Shown here: one piece after another, positions 12,591 through 25,701 of the stretch | Position numbering within the stretch: position 1 is the first letter of the stretch | Layout: the number at the start of each line of letters is the position of its first letter | Assembly (NCBI GenBank): GCA_009617715.1 | Contig: VTFK01000400.1 | Coordinates: forward strand, 62,001 to 126,000 | DNA length: 64,000 nucleotides | Direction of reading: 5' to 3' | Origin: Plectrocnemia conspersa | Taxonomy: Eukaryota; Arthropoda; Insecta; Trichoptera; Polycentropodidae | Made by a program: the position numbers and the translations under genes | The notes under the pieces: model-generated | Database searches by the model: none | What the model saw: the letters and a program-made list of their open reading frames with translations, nothing else | Told to the model about the DNA's origin: nothing

Positions 12591-13714
12591 GATCTATACA
12601 CTCTTTGACGCAGACCTACGGCTTAAACTAATTAGTTACAGGGTTAATATTTGCCATTTTAAGCCATTGTAAACAAGCTTAGTAGCTCAGTTAAATAAAT
12701 AAATGATTAATACACAAAATACCTTGAAACAACTCTCATATGATATACATTATTATATATTATTATATATATAAATTTATTTAAATATTTTGAATTTACA
12801 ATGACAGCTAATATCTATTTATATTAAAGATTCGAATATTAAACAATAAAAAATATTACAAAAAATAATACTACCGCATTAATAATTTGTACAAATATAA
12901 TATTTTTTATTTATGAATTTAATAAACTTTTATCATGGCATATTATGTTCATAATCTGAACCTAAAGATTTTTTAACAATTATTTAACATTTACGTTGAC
13001 CGTTTTGGTCGTTGAATTGCGTCACTGTCATCTAACCGAATAAGCGGGTTTTCGGTTTCGACTGACGCCTGTCAGCACCACTTACATACAACAAACCCTT
13101 GTCATTTGTGTATCGAAATTAATGCTGTCATTGTCTAAAGAAGACTACACCGCCTCTGCCACTGCTACACTCCGCAGACCCACCCCTGTTTATGCCTTAA
13201 TTTCATTATCGGTTTTTGGGAGACATCTACCCAAAAATAATATACAGCTTACATTATAAAAAATAATATTATAGCAATTATAGGATCTTAAATACAAAAA
13301 TAAAATGAATAATAATATATACTTCATCATCAGTTTAATGTAGGTAGATATATTATTGTTACTAGTTATTCGTAAAAAAAATTTTTTTTTTGCAAATAAA
13401 TGCAAAGTAAATATCAATGTATAAAGCTTATCGATTCAGATGACATTGATATGATATCAAAATACATCCAATCACTAACAGAATGCTTTTGAGTGTTCTC
13501 TAAAAATATTATTCCTGACCCTACACAATTTTGCTTAAATAAGCTCCATTCAAACAAAGACATATTATAATTTAAACTTCGTAATAAATCGCTCTATAAG
13601 AACACCCAGATTTATAACTTGCCATAAAGTTTTTAATGCGTAAACAAAGGACGTTCACAAAACCACCGTGAAAGCGGAGCAACTCACGCATAAAAAAATG
13701 ATAAAAAAAATATG

Positions 13715-14090
13715 ACGAAATTTTTTATAAGCATTTGTCACTACCAATCGATATAATTGTTCTTATTTAGACACGCGGTTAAGATATTTCATAGTGTTAC
13801 CAAGCTTAAGGCTTTGTTTGTATTCATTTGCGTTAAGTGACCATGAAACTACCAGTTAATATATTCCTTTAACACCCAAAATTATGACTTAGCAAAAAAA
13901 AAAAAAATATTTTATTGAAATAAATTTACATTTACAAAAAATTAAATAATCTCACTCTTATAATATATAAAAATGATATGATTTATTGTGATCAAAATTT
14001 CTAAAACCATTTGTTACCACTAATTGTTCCTATTAAGATACGTGGTTAAAAATTGATATGGCATTGTCAAGCTCCAGACTTGTTAACAAA
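13715..14090 (+). repeat. diverged direct duplication, about 270-bp period
   Basis: The segment around 13733-13825 (CATTTGTCACTACC, TTGTTCTTATTTAGACACG, CGGTTAAG, GTTACCAAGCT) aligns in order with 14008-14085 (CATTTGTTACCAC, TTGTTCCTATTAAGATACG, TGGTTAAA, ATTGTCAAGCT). An old tandem copy with indels. No function seen. Confidence 0.5.
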
Positions 14091-14461
14091 GTTACCCGCT
14101 ATTTCACTGTACACAGGATTTCAAATAAATCCTATATGGATCCTAGTGTTTTTTTTTAATTTCTATCGAATTTTAAATTTATTATTGCAATAATTTTAAA
14201 ATGTAATAATAAGTTATAATTATTAAAAATGTATCACTGATTTATAGAATGATTTTAGTCTTATGACTCTTTATTTACGTAATGTAATATATTAAACAAT
14301 AGTTTTTTTTATTTAAATGTGTTACAAAAATGTTAGTAAATTATTAAAAAATTGTTTTAAAATATTAATGATCATAGATAGAGACAGATTAAAAATGTAA
14401 GGATAATACAATATTATTTATGGTTTTTAATAAATTTTTGCCAGTTTTTGGACTACATCAA

Positions 14462-14975
14462 CCCTTTGAATTCCATAGGCCGGTAAACCGGCCTGAATAA
14501 GTGACGCTTAATCATCTAAATTTTAGACTCTAAACCCTATATTGCATCATTATGTATTATCATTATCCCACGGGCCGGTATTCCGGCCTGCAAAGAAAAA
14601 TCTGGGAGGATACTTTTGACTCGGCAAATTATATGATTTTCTAAAACACAAGAAAACGGTGTACTGGTGTAAATTATGCTAGGTGTCCCAATTATCATTT
14701 TGAATTGAGTTTAGATCTGAAACTGGTATGATGTTAATTCTAGCAGTAAATTGTTTTTATCCTTTTAAGCTTTTATATGCAATAAATATTTTAATAGGCA
14801 GTAAATATTTTTGTATGAAATAAATATTTTTTTTATCATATTATATTTCTAAATTTATTTTTTTGAGTTAAATAAGTTGTATGCAATTATCAAAAATTTA
14901 TTTAAAAAAAAGAGTCAAAATTGCGTTTTTAGTAAAAAATTTATATTTCGTCGAAAATTACTTAAGAGCTCAGGG
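14462..14975. mobile_element. probable piggyBac-type MITE
   Basis: The left end CCCTTTGAATTCCATAGG follows TCAA (14458-14461). The right end is GAGCTCAGGG followed by TTAA (14976-14979). The termini read CCCTTTGAATTC and, reverse-complemented, CCCTGAGCTC. This is the CCC..GGG-next-to-TTAA layout of piggyBac elements. A short palindrome AGGCCGGTAAACCGGCCT (14477-14494) lies just inside the left end and a related GGCCGGTATTCCGGCC at 14573-14588. No transposase frame lies in the 514 bp. The TIR match is short and one duplication base differs. Confidence 0.45.
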
Positions 14976-14979
14976 TTAA

Positions 14980-16235
14980 ATATGAATTTGCTATTTTAAA
15001 TAATCACAATGTGGTGTGTTATGTCTAATCCCATTTGGTCCAGATTTCTTGTCTGATTTGTCCAGAAATGAAAGCATCATTTAAATAAAAGCCCTTTATA
15101 AATCAACCCTAAAAATGCTATATAAGAACACCAAAAATTATAAATTATATTATAAATACACAGGCGTCACTACGTAGGTGTTTATTAGAGGAACTGAGAT
15201 TAACTTTATTGCCTATTTAGTCAAAATTAACCTGTTTCTATTTTTAAAAGCTGTTTGCAGGTAGCATATATATTACTAAGACTTCAAAAAAAGAATGGTA
15301 CAAAACTGATACCTGAATAATTCTATATCTATACTTAATAAGCAAATAAAATGTATATTTCAGAAAAATACACTAAACGTCTTACTACAAAATCTTTTTA
15401 TATGACAATATCGATGACAAACTTGTCAAAATGAATAATTAAGAAACATTTTATTGGGCTTAGGTATTTTAATAAAAAAAATACTGTGATTATACATAAT
15501 CTTTATGAACATTAGTGTGCTTAATTTTTTTTATGTGATAAATGATTGATGAATACCTGAACTGGAAGTTCATTAAGCGATTTTAAAGAGCACAGTCAAA
15601 TTAGATATCTTAAAACAAAAAAAAAAAAAATTTTCCATATACACTTGACCTTGATTAAATATTAAAGCATAATGCTAAAGTAAACAGTATTCGCTAAAAA
15701 TACTCTTTTAACAATACTTGGAAAGAGGTATATACTTTAAAGGCAACAAAACAGAATTATAAAAACAAACTTAAGCAACTTTTTGAAAGCCATGGTATAT
15801 AAATATATATAATGCTGTTTTTCCAAATGTTACTTTTTATACAAATGTATAGTATTAGCGTTCATTTACTTGGACGAGTTGATTCTAAGAAATTCGTCCT
15901 GATCCTACACTCGGGGTCAAATCCGCCCACCCGTTGGGTGGGAAAGGGTTATTCATTGTCCCTGGGTTAAATCGGGCGCATTAAACAATGAACTTGCAAT
16001 ATTCGTTATAAATTGCGTTATTTCCGAAGCAGTTCTTCCGCAGACGTATTCTATTTGTTCTCAGCGAGAATGGATGAACGTCTTACAGCTAATGTTTTCC
16101 GTAACTCCTACAAAAAAAAAATATTTTTAAAAAACATTGCTTGCAACCCCGCAATGTATTCGTCATCTTTATATACTACTTAAGGTCACATTCTTTGAAA
16201 AAAATAAATTTGAATAACAATCGCATTATCAGTAT
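14980..16235. other. AT-rich non-coding stretch
   Basis: No gene or bounded element recognised; poly(A) runs and simple AT sequence dominate. The patch at 15860-16080 is somewhat GC-richer without an open frame of note. Confidence 0.4.
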
Positions 16236-16247
16236 TTTATCATTTAC

Positions 16248-16397
16248 ATAGGACCGGTAAATTACGGCTCATGAGCCGTATACGGCTTTTATAGCTTTTA
16301 ATAATCATTATTCAAATATAAACACTATATTTTATTTTGTTTTACATTTATATGCAATTTTACACAAATTAAGTTTAAATAATTATTTACTTAGCCC
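16248..16397. mobile_element. possible hAT-like MITE
   Basis: A perfect 12-bp direct repeat TTTATCATTTAC flanks this 150-bp segment (16236-16247 and 16398-16409). The left end AGGACCGGTAAATTACGGCT, with palindrome TACGGCTCATGAGCCGTA (16263-16280) followed by TACGGC, resembles hAT ends of the AAACTACGGCCCGCGGGCCG type. The right end reverse-complements to AGGGCTAAGTAAATAA, a partial match to the left end. The flanking repeat is longer than the usual 8 bp for hAT, so the family is uncertain. Confidence 0.35.
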
Positions 16398-16494
16398 TTT
16401 ATCATTTACTTATTTAAGAAGCTATGAAAAAATAAAAAATCAATTTCTTTTCGACGTTACGAGCCTCAATACCACAAATAAAAGCCTCTTCGTA

Positions 16495-16810
16495 CACTTC
16501 TTGCGTGTGTTCCGTGTTTTAATGATTATTCGACATCACTTCTCTCGATGTGCCTCTTTAATGGTTCCTCATTTTCGCCAAATTCCTCGTGAAAAGTCTC
16601 GTGACCCTTTGTGCGCGCACAAAAGATGTCCACGAGAGTACACGGCGACCCTTTTAAGAAACAGTTTGCACAACCCGAAAACAGATTAAAGAAAATATAT
16701 TTCTTCAAGTTCAACGAGGGACGGGCCCGCGGGGCCCCCACGTCCACTCTATGAATCCTCTCTATACCCTTTTCAACGAACAAGCGCCCACTGTCCCTAT
16801 CTACGCCGGG
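16495..16810. other. GC-rich island, no recognisable product
   Basis: GC-richer than its surroundings, ending in a run of G and C near 16720-16745. Frames of 62 and 85 codons show no recognisable domain. Nothing else could be identified. Confidence 0.25.
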
Positions 16811-18300
16811 GCGGTTTAATTTAATTTATTTGTGTTTTTCACTTCGATACTCTAAGACCAATTTTGTAATTTGTTTTTATTTCTGTTTTCGCTATCGCAT
16901 CACTACTACGGTCGATTTAAGATACATTACATGAAATCAATATACAGGGTCCCCCAAAAAAAATAATGTTATATACAAAATATAACATTTAAAAGATGTA
17001 TTAAAAGCTCGACAATGTCACTAACTAGCATTTATTATAATTTTATAATAATCTGTGGAAAAAATTAAATGTCTTATTTTATTATCTTAGCATAATAGTA
17101 TAAAAAATTACAAATTTGCATATCAATGGTTTAAAGTGTAGTAACATTTGAAATGATCGGAAAAGTAAGCAGGATTAGTATTTGGATGCCGCACGAACTA
17201 TTCTGGAATAATAAAGAACAGTTAATAAACTTGTATAAATTATTATTTTCAATATTAATACTCAATATTAATATTAATTTAAAACAATAATGCGTTTCGT
17301 TAACCTTTTTTTTGCCAATATCTGAAGAATCAACGTTAGCTTTTTTTCTTTAACGAGAATTGTCAAATCGGATTTTATCACTTAAGAAAGAATAAAATAC
17401 ATATTTAGTAAGTTGTAGTCTTTCTTTTAGAATTAATATTATTTTTGTATTACATTTATTATGTAATAGATCGTTATTTAGATAGTAACACTAAAACCCT
17501 CGGCAACCAAAAGATTAAATTAAACATTGGTTTAAATTATTAATCAAAAGGCTTTTCTGTGCATTTGGTGTAAATTTTATGTTTTAATTCACATATTATT
17601 TCTAAGACCAAGTGCAAAGGTTTATTGTCGAAAAAATAAATTCTCATAGATAAACGCATAAGTAATTATTCATCGAGTCAAATGAAGCATTCTGAAGTTA
17701 AACTTAAAGGTTTTATTAGGATTTTAAAATTGTTTAATAAAACAAACATAATAATATTAAAACACATATGTATTTTAATTCAATACCGGCAATATTATAT
17801 AAACATATTATCTCAAATTTGCAAGAGTCAATAATGCGAGTTAAAAATGAGCTTTGCTATTTTATACATATATTTATTTTTATCTTCGATATTTATTTTC
17901 AGTGTGAATATGTTATTAATGCTGCTCATTATGAAAATTTATAAATAGATATAAACAGGTGTATTGTAAATTATATTTATAGCTTAATTTAGTATGACCT
18001 GTGACCAAAAAAAAAAAAAGTTTTCACTACTGTTACTCCACACCAAGCAAATTTATATAATGAAATATTGCTTAATTATTTTTTAGTATATTATTGTGGC
18101 GTTTTTATTAAATGTAAAACAAGGATAAAATTTTGTTGTTCACTCATTATGCTCTGTTTACTGTAGATAATTGGTATAGAATTTTATATACGCCTATTAA
18201 ATATTTATATTTTTTTAATTATTCACCTTTATTATGAAAAAAAATATATGTATAGCTATGCAAATCTAAGTTGAAAACGCAATATAAAAGAAAACTATAA
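16811..18300. other. AT-rich non-coding stretch
   Basis: No gene recognised. ATACAGGGTCCCCCAAAAAA at about 16940-16960 resembles a Tc1/mariner end, but no inverted partner is present. Confidence 0.4.
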
Positions 18301-18309
18301 ATAAATCCT

Positions 18310-18615
18310 CTCGAAAACAGATTCCGGTCGAGTTTGACGTTTCGTCTTGTTTGTTCGCCAAACAAAAGTGGGTAAGGGCCGGGGCGCGTGTCGGCAAACG
18401 TCGGCCGATTTGCCATATTCAAATATTGATCGAGACTATTCCCGATATTAGGAGGTCGGACCTCCGCGAGCGCCGGTGTTTGGGAGCGCCAAATACGCAA
18501 ATTCAATACAATCGATTCTCATCTTTTTTCGCTCGCGCATCGATGCACGCGGGTCCAATTACTACACCAGACCCTTCGCAAACCCTACAAAACCTAATTG
18601 GTAAGTCAGCGGTGG
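18310..18615 (+). other. GC-rich island with two splice-donor-like sites
   Basis: A GC-rich block with AAGTGG|GTAAGGGCC near 18371 and CTAATTG|GTAAGTCAG near 18600. A plus-strand frame of 95 codons (18351-18638) runs across the second donor but matches no family I know. This could be a promoter and 5' untranslated exon of an unseen gene; chance is also possible. Confidence 0.25.
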
Positions 18616-18894
18616 AAATTGTTAATAAAATTTATTAAAAATACAGAAATTTGGATATGGAAGATTGGGGACAGTAAAAAGGCCAATATAACAATCATGC
18701 TGTATCTAATTTCCTCCCCCAATCTTAGGTAGCTAGAAAATATTTTTAGTTTTTGAGTCGTCTTGACGATCAGGTTAAACATTTGGATTATTGTATTTAT
18801 TATTATGACATTTTTTTTGTAGTAATTTAAATTTATTCTATATATATTTAAGATATAATCAAATAAAAATTAAAGTTAAACAGTGTTTTATAAG

Positions 18895-19275
18895 AGATTC
18901 CGAGTCGCGACCCACAGCAGGTCAACGATCAAAATACGATGATGTCACATTTAGACCTATACCTCATGAATCGATTCGGCCCACAATGGACTCGTTTCGG
19001 TGTCATTCGGTCAAGGGTTAGACCTGGTAGATATGCCGTCATCTGGCAGCCGTGGCAAAGTAATCATCGGTCCGAAAGGTTTGCTCGCCGTCTAAAGCGG
19101 CCATGTTTTATTCATGGGGCATTTGAGAGCGGGAGAGAGAGAGAGATCCGTAACCCGGAGGACAGGACAAACAGTGCGGAGACACACCCGACTGGACCTG
19201 GGCTTTATCACGTGCGCGTTTATACAGTCACTGAGGGATGGGACAATTATCAAATATTGAACGCTGTGTAGGAAT
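18895..19275 (+). other. GC-rich island with a 110-codon frame of unknown status
   Basis: The frame at 18939-19271 has mixed, Arg-rich composition and a short GA run at 19133-19150 inside it. No domain is recognisable, no Kozak-like start stands out and no splice pattern supports it. I do not annotate it as a gene; it is recorded because it is the longest frame in non-repeat GC-richer DNA here. Confidence 0.25.
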
Positions 19276-20867
19276 AGATGGATGTCAAAGAGGCTTGGAT
19301 TAGCCATGATAAACATGATTACGCGAGTGTTACGTAATTTCCTGTAGTGATTTATGTTTATAACATTATTTAAAACAATAAATTAGTGTTTTGAAATTGA
19401 CATTAAAAAATTTTGGGTTAAAAAAATATTTATTATAGTTCTATTAAAATTAAAATTTTATTATTTAGGGATCTCATTCTTTTTATTTTCAACTTAAAAC
19501 GTCATTTGTATTGATATAACAAAGATATAAAAATCTATATTACTAATTAAAAAATTTCACTGCGTTTTTAAAATACATAACTGTGTTTTCAACGCAAGTA
19601 GAATATTTACCTATAATTAAAAAAAAATATTATTCCACCACAAATACAAACCAATACTTCACAAATATTCGAATAATGAATAGATAAAAAAACATGCAAA
19701 TATATTTATTATTATTAATTTAATTAAAAGCAAATAAAAAAAATTAGTCAACGTTTGAAGCTTAATTTAAAAAAATCCTAAATAAAACTAGAAAGAACCA
19801 ACAACTCTTTTATATATAATTAAACGAAAGGATAATTACATGAAAAGGTTCAGTTTTACTTGCGATCAAAACATTATGTACCTTTGAAGTAATAATGGGT
19901 TTTTTCGTTTAAAAAAAACGCAGTGGGAGACAACTTAACAGATCATTCATGCGCCATAAATTAATTACCTTGAGAGTAGATAACGCGCACAGCTGTTTTT
20001 AATCTGCCTTACCTCATCTTCCAGCGGAAATTTATATTTATAAAAATTCGCCACTCTTTTTTCAGTGGTCGATCCGCCAAAAAGAAGCGGACCATATAGG
20101 AGCCAGAAGTATAAATAGTGAGACAGTAGTACCCACTGGTACTGGTACTCATACATTGGAGTTTAGGGCACCTAAACTTCGAAATACCTCTAACTTGGAC
20201 CGCCACCAAAGCGGTTACCATCGTTTCTCTCACCTCATTCCCTGGTCCAGCTTGACATCCGAAATCCAAAGCGACCCACTTTGGATGCATTCAAGGACAA
20301 CTCGTCTCAAATGTTACGCAAGAAACAATTAATCATTTTTCAATTGAAATAAACAACTCCGGACTATCGCCAGTCAAACCTTTATTTGCCTTAATCCCTT
20401 CTAACGAAACCAAAATTTTTCATTAGTCTACCATATATCGTGTAGCGTTTATATATCCAAAAGTCTAGTTTTCTTAGATCGCATCCATTTATCGACCATT
20501 TATTTATATATGTATAAAAATGGAACAGTAAAAAGCACAAAAATTAAAAATTTTCACTTTATGTAGCGCACAATTGTAACATATTTATAGCTATATAATT
20601 AATAAGTTTTAACAGTTAAACATGTGGTTTATAGTATTGCAATTATAGGGATATAATTATTGCATTATTAATGATTTGGCTTAATAATTATTATTATAAA
20701 TTAGCGTTCTAGAGCACTTATTAATTGCACAATAGCCAAAATTATTATCCAAATTCAGCAAATATTATCAAAAGTCTGCACTTCCATCTTAAATATACAA
20801 TAATGGCATTGCATCGAATAAGAGTTGCTTTAACTGTCCTTTTTAAATTATTAAAAGGAAACTTTGA

Positions 20868-21170
20868 ACTTTCACAACAAAAAATAATTTGACGATGGGG
20901 CTAAACACGCACGCGATTGGCTCACAATTTTCTGTTTGCTTTTCCATTTGACCAAAGTTCTTTATGGGACTATTTAAAAAATATATAACACTAAAAAAAT
21001 ATGCAAATGATCTTGTATCAAATAAATATAAATATGCTTAATTTATTTTTCTGTAATTTTTGAAATTGTTGAATTCTAAAGTGAAGCTAAACACGATTGC
21101 ATTTGACTCTTAATTTGTCTTATCTCCTATTTGCATATGTTACTTTTATGGATCTTAAATAACTGGATAA
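20868..21170 (+). repeat. diverged direct duplication, about 195-bp period
   Basis: The block at about 20895-20995 (GGGGCTAAACACGCACGCGA, then GCTCACAATTT, TTTGCTTTTCC and TTTATGGGACT) recurs in order at 21083-21175 (GAAGCTAAACACGATTGC, GACTCTTAATTT, TTTGCATATGT, TTTATGGATCT). Both end in AT-rich TAACAYTAA. Old local duplication. Confidence 0.45.
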
Positions 21171-21479
21171 CATTAATAATTAAATCAATTAAATTAGTTT
21201 TCATATTTAATTGCAACTGAAAGAATTAAAATATCATTTTCTGCCAAGGCAAATTATAAAACGTCATTTTTGCATTATACTAACATTTTAAAACAATGTG
21301 GTATAAGTCTTTAAATTATAATAGAAAATACGTGCTATTATTTGTGTTATGTATATACGTAGTTTGTTAGTTAAAAACATTAGTCTTTTTGCACTGATTA
21401 AACAATTACTTTGTTTTAAAGTTAGTTACACATGTTCATGTATAAATGTATTAATCCAGTGATTGTAAAACCACTACTG

Positions 21480-23515
21480 CAGTTTCCGGCGGCATCCGAT
21501 AAATGCAACACTTGTTTCGGATTATGTTCGATTCATTGAATCGCTTCAACAAAAAAAACTTGTGCACACGTGAAAGTTTTGTTCGCACCTTTTTTATTAT
21601 TATTTTTAACCCAACCGGAATTTCCGCACACCCTTTATCGGCGCGCTGCAAACTGTATTTTGTATTAAAATGGAAAAGGGGCATTGTGTGAAATTTTACC
21701 CGCCGTACGTCCAAACTTTTCCATGTGAGGTGTCTATTCATAAAACGTTTGCACGAGCAAAAAAAGTGGTCGTGAACGAAACTGAAACGCCGTTTAAAAA
21801 TATTCCAGGTTTTACAATGGAAAACATATATTTATAAAAATATATCTATAAAAGAAATCATTAAAATTTAAATTTTACTAACCTTACCTATTTTAATCTA
21901 GATTGACTTGTAATAATCATAATTCCAAGCCTTCTGTATTTTTTAAAAATTGTTTATATGTACTTAGCAAGTTAGGAGCCAACTTATCTTTATGAGCAAT
22001 GCTCATCGCTAATCACGCCGCAATATGAATATATACTCGCAATGAATAGTAACAAAGTATTATAGGATCATAAAATAACCCTAATTCTAATGCCTCTTAA
22101 CTCTAGATAGCTTAAGGATTTATTGCCACTTTCAAATTAATACAATCTCTCGAAAAGTATCTAGACACGCGTCGATTTTGCATTAATTTTCAGTTTTTTC
22201 CTCGCTGCTCCGCCACGAGCCGTAAAACCTTTGATTAATATTGAAAATTTACAATTTATATTCATGACGGATCCGTATCGTAAAATTCTTCACGCCCTGA
22301 GTTATACACCTTATCATCTTGTTTTACGAACGTATTAATATTAAATGCCCCCGACACTACGTATTTATGACCCTTAAAACCAATCATCAAAACCGAGAGC
22401 GAAATTGACATACATTTTGCAAATAGCGCAACCCTTTTTTTACGCTGTGCCGCATCAAAAATAAGATATAGGTGAAGAAAAGTTATTCGGCAAACTTCTT
22501 CTTATGTCGGACGTAAAAATGAGATTATTCTAAGAACGTGGATGTCATAGTTCGCCGTGTTCTTATATATGTCGTATAATATTATATAACCTGCGTGAAG
22601 GTGTATTATGTTATGTTATAAACATAAAACAACACGGAGATCATACTAAAAATCTCACTTATAAGACTTGACACGCAATGGTTCATGTTTTTTTTTCTTA
22701 GAGATTGCGCTTTTATTGCATTTTTATAATATTATTATTCAATAAAATATGTATGATTTATTAGAGCTTATTCACTAAACTCAATATTTTGTAATTCCCA
22801 GATATTAAAACCTTTCAATAAGTATGCATATTAGGCATGAACTCACCTTTACTTGTGCAGCGTTTTAAAAAGGCCAATGGTTGTAAACTATTTTAAAATA
22901 TTCGTATAAATCTAATTTCAAATAATATAAAATGTCTAATAAAATTTTCAAACAATAAGAATTCTCGGTTAAACATATTTCTCGAGAAATTCGACATCAT
23001 GATGCTCAAATAGTTAAATCAATTTGGAAACTTATTACTGGGTCATTGTGATATTTTTTATATAATTATGATAAATATGTGTATCCTTATTTGTATGTCA
23101 GAGATGTATATTTTAATTATTATTAGACGCAAATAATTATTATTTAATTCATATTTCATATATGAGACGTCACGTACAGTTTGTATATGTTTGTTATACG
23201 TGAATATTTTTTCCGCAGGCTTTAAGCGTTTTCGAGCGGGCTTAACTTTAAATACCAGACGTTGAGCTGAACCGGGTGATGCGAAGAGAGAAGCGGCAGC
23301 TTCTGCGGTTCTCGATGATTTTAAATTGAGTCGGTTTCCTCCTGGTCAAAAATTGATATAAACTTAGTGAGTCCAAGCTAAAAATATCTTTAAGTTCTTG
23401 AGCCCTAAATCCCAAAATGGTTGTTCATGAATGAATTCCAGTAGGAGTGTTAAAAAATCTTTGAAAAAGTATCGAAAATCCGTCGATTCTTAGCATTTCT
23501 TGACTGTGAGCTTTA
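21480..23515. other. non-coding stretch with GC-richer patches
   Basis: GC-richer patches lie at 21480-21740 and about 22180-22460. Frames of 62 and 96 codons overlap the first in opposite strands, which argues against either. No bounded element seen. Confidence 0.35.
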
Positions 23516-23528
23516 GAATGCTCTAGAG

Positions 23529-24399
23529 CAGGCATGTGCAACTTTTTCTCGTCTGAAGCCGAATTGCCACTCTTCCTCCGAATCTCAGGCTGAAATATCC
23601 ACATATACATATTATTAAGGCATTTCCCAACGTGTAATGTAGTAAGTGAGCATATTATGTAAAAATACAGCGATCTCTGCACAAATGCTTTATTACAGAT
23701 TTGTATTAAAAATGATACGATTTAAATAAGAATAATGATTAAGATAAAAAAATATTTTTATAAGTGTCCATTTTTATGTCTACTACTGAATTTTATTAAT
23801 TTCTGTATATTTGTATATTATAACATATCACACCGTGTGTAATAACCAGTGAATACAAAATAAGCATACAGTGTTTTTTTTGCGCAAAATAAATTCATGT
23901 CATGGCGAGCTTTATAGTTGGGATAAAGATATTCATGGAAGTTTTACAATCAGCAGATTCCCTTCTGACACTCAAAGATCACTGGACACTTCTTATTTTT
24001 TATTTTATTTTCTCTTAAAAAATGTACTATTGAATCATTTTTTCAAGACCTTTGAGGGCCTCTCACGGACATCATCCCTATGCCAGCTTCTCCACCACCA
24101 CTCGGAAAAAAAAACATCTCGCCATTTATCGTCTGTCGCACAACTTAAATACACCTTTTATCACAACTTGAAAACACTTCTTTACGACGCCAACGCAAGC
24201 AACAAACTGACAAATTTACTATCCATTTATGATATTATTTATTCAGGTATTATACAAAAAATATCTCGATAAAACACGTTCGATGTTTTGAACTAACTGA
24301 ACAACTTTAAGAATGATCGAAACTCCACACGTCCACGGGCTGGATCAAAACGTGCCATAGGCCGGATATGGCCCGTGAGCCGGGAGTTGCCTACATGTG
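23529..24399. mobile_element. hAT-type element, non-autonomous or decayed
   Basis: An 871-bp element with the 8-bp target-site duplication CTCTAGAG (23521-23528) and CTCCAGAG (24400-24407), seven of eight matching. The left end is CAGGCATGTGCAACTTTTTC. The right end, reverse-complemented, is CACATGTAGGCAACTCCCGG, preceded inside by GGCCGGATATGGCCCGTGAG. That GGCC..GCCC patch next to a ..AACT end is characteristic of hAT elements. A 133-codon plus-strand frame (23871-24272) lies inside but shows no BED zinc finger or hAT dimerisation motif, so I do not call it a transposase. Confidence 0.7.
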
Positions 24400-24409
24400 C
24401 TCCAGAGAG

Positions 24410-24950
24410 TCGCAATCGCGTTTTTCAATCTTAACTGTCGCTGCTAGTGCGTCAACTCTCTAAAACATTACAAATATGTTATCGGCGATAGCTATGAGGA
24501 GCTGAACACTAAGGATAGCTATGAGTGGGATGGTGCTCATCTATTTATGGTGTGCATCATATTTTTTATTTATTGTTTTTTATTTATTGGCCATGATGAC
24601 ACATTGGTGAAGTTTGTCAAGGTATAATAGTAAAACTTCTAATTAAAAAGAAATAAAATAATTATTTTTTCTCTATTCAAATTAGACTAGACATCCATGT
24701 GAATTTACGTAATGCTCGGTTGTCACACGCCGTTTTTCATATTTTATTTCTTGACACCCATAAGCACACAATGCAGCGTTATTTAATTTTAATTTAACAT
24801 TTTGCTATCTCGCCACTTTTTTCGCAGTCTCGAAAGAATTAGCGCGACGTCCGCTAATCCCGCGTCCCGTTATTGCCTTTATCTGCACTTAACAGGTTTA
24901 CCCTGCATATAATAACTTTTGCAAATTTTCACACGGCTTAGTAGTACGAG
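24410..24950. other. AT-rich non-coding stretch
   Basis: No gene or bounded element recognised. Confidence 0.4.
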
Positions 24951-24954
24951 TCCC

Positions 24955-25385
24955 AGGATTAATCTCGAAGTTTAATATTTGCAGCCGAGCACAATGGGGC
25001 ACAACAATGGCACGAGTCGAAGACGCCGGCGGAGAAAAGGAGCGAGATGACAAATTGGACGAGGAACAGCAAACACGAGAATGGCAAATTCGTTTATGCC
25101 GACAGAGGAAGAGAGAGAGTTTTCTATTTTATTAATGAATTTAGCTCCCGCCCAATGTGTGTCTGTCAACAGCTAACGGCCCCTGAGCGAAAGAATGCCC
25201 AAAGAAGGTAGAGGGGGTGGCGCTCGGGGGCGGCGGTTCGAGTGATGGCAGGGGCGAACAGAGACTGAATCTTATCTCGGGTGAAAGGTCAATAGAACAG
25301 TAATTAATTATTTCCATTTTGTTGCGAAGAGGACGGGAACGACCGCCGCAATGAGCAGCCCGAGATCGCGCGGTTTGACTCAAAG
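24955..25385. other. GC-rich purine-biased island
   Basis: Plus strand is rich in GGA, GAG and CGA words (for example GAGGAAGAGAGAGAG near 25105). Minus-strand frames of 65 and 80 codons overlap it with no recognisable domain. A candidate regulatory or untranslated exon region; nothing decisive seen. Confidence 0.3.
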
Positions 25386-25641
25386 TGGTTATATATGTGT
25401 TTTTATTAGTATTTTTTGTTTATATATTATTTTCAATGAGTCAATGTATTTTTCATAATATAAAATAACTCACTGTAAAACCGTTCCAATGCTACACTTT
25501 CAGAGAATATATATTTTATAGAATAACTATTTAATATATTCACAATAAAAAATATTTTGCCACTACCACAAATTATAAATAGAAATGTTTGTACGACTTA
25601 CTGTTTATATACGAACATAAGCTATTTAATTACATTTTGAG

Positions 25642-25701
25642 AGGCAAACCGTCTGAGAAGTTTAATGATCTGAACCCAAGTGATTACTACTGTGACACCT
25701 G
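25642..25701 (+). other. possible short internal exon
   Basis: An open plus-strand stretch reading GKPSEKFNDLNPSDYYCDT ends at a consensus donor, GACACCT|GTAAGTTCC. An AG with a weak pyrimidine tract precedes it near 25641. It is less AT-rich than its flanks. No family recognised; the frame also continues through the donor to 25780, so this may be chance. Confidence 0.2.

Noticed and set aside
16940..16962. Mariner-like end ATACAGGGTCCCCC
   Set aside because: No inverted partner or transposase sequence nearby.
18939..19271. 110-codon plus-strand frame as a gene
   Set aside because: No recognisable domain, a GA simple repeat runs through it, no splice or promoter support; GC-rich DNA yields long frames by chance.
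23871..24272. 133-codon frame inside the 23.5-kb hAT element as transposase
   Set aside because: No BED finger, catalytic or dimerisation motif; composition is AT-driven.
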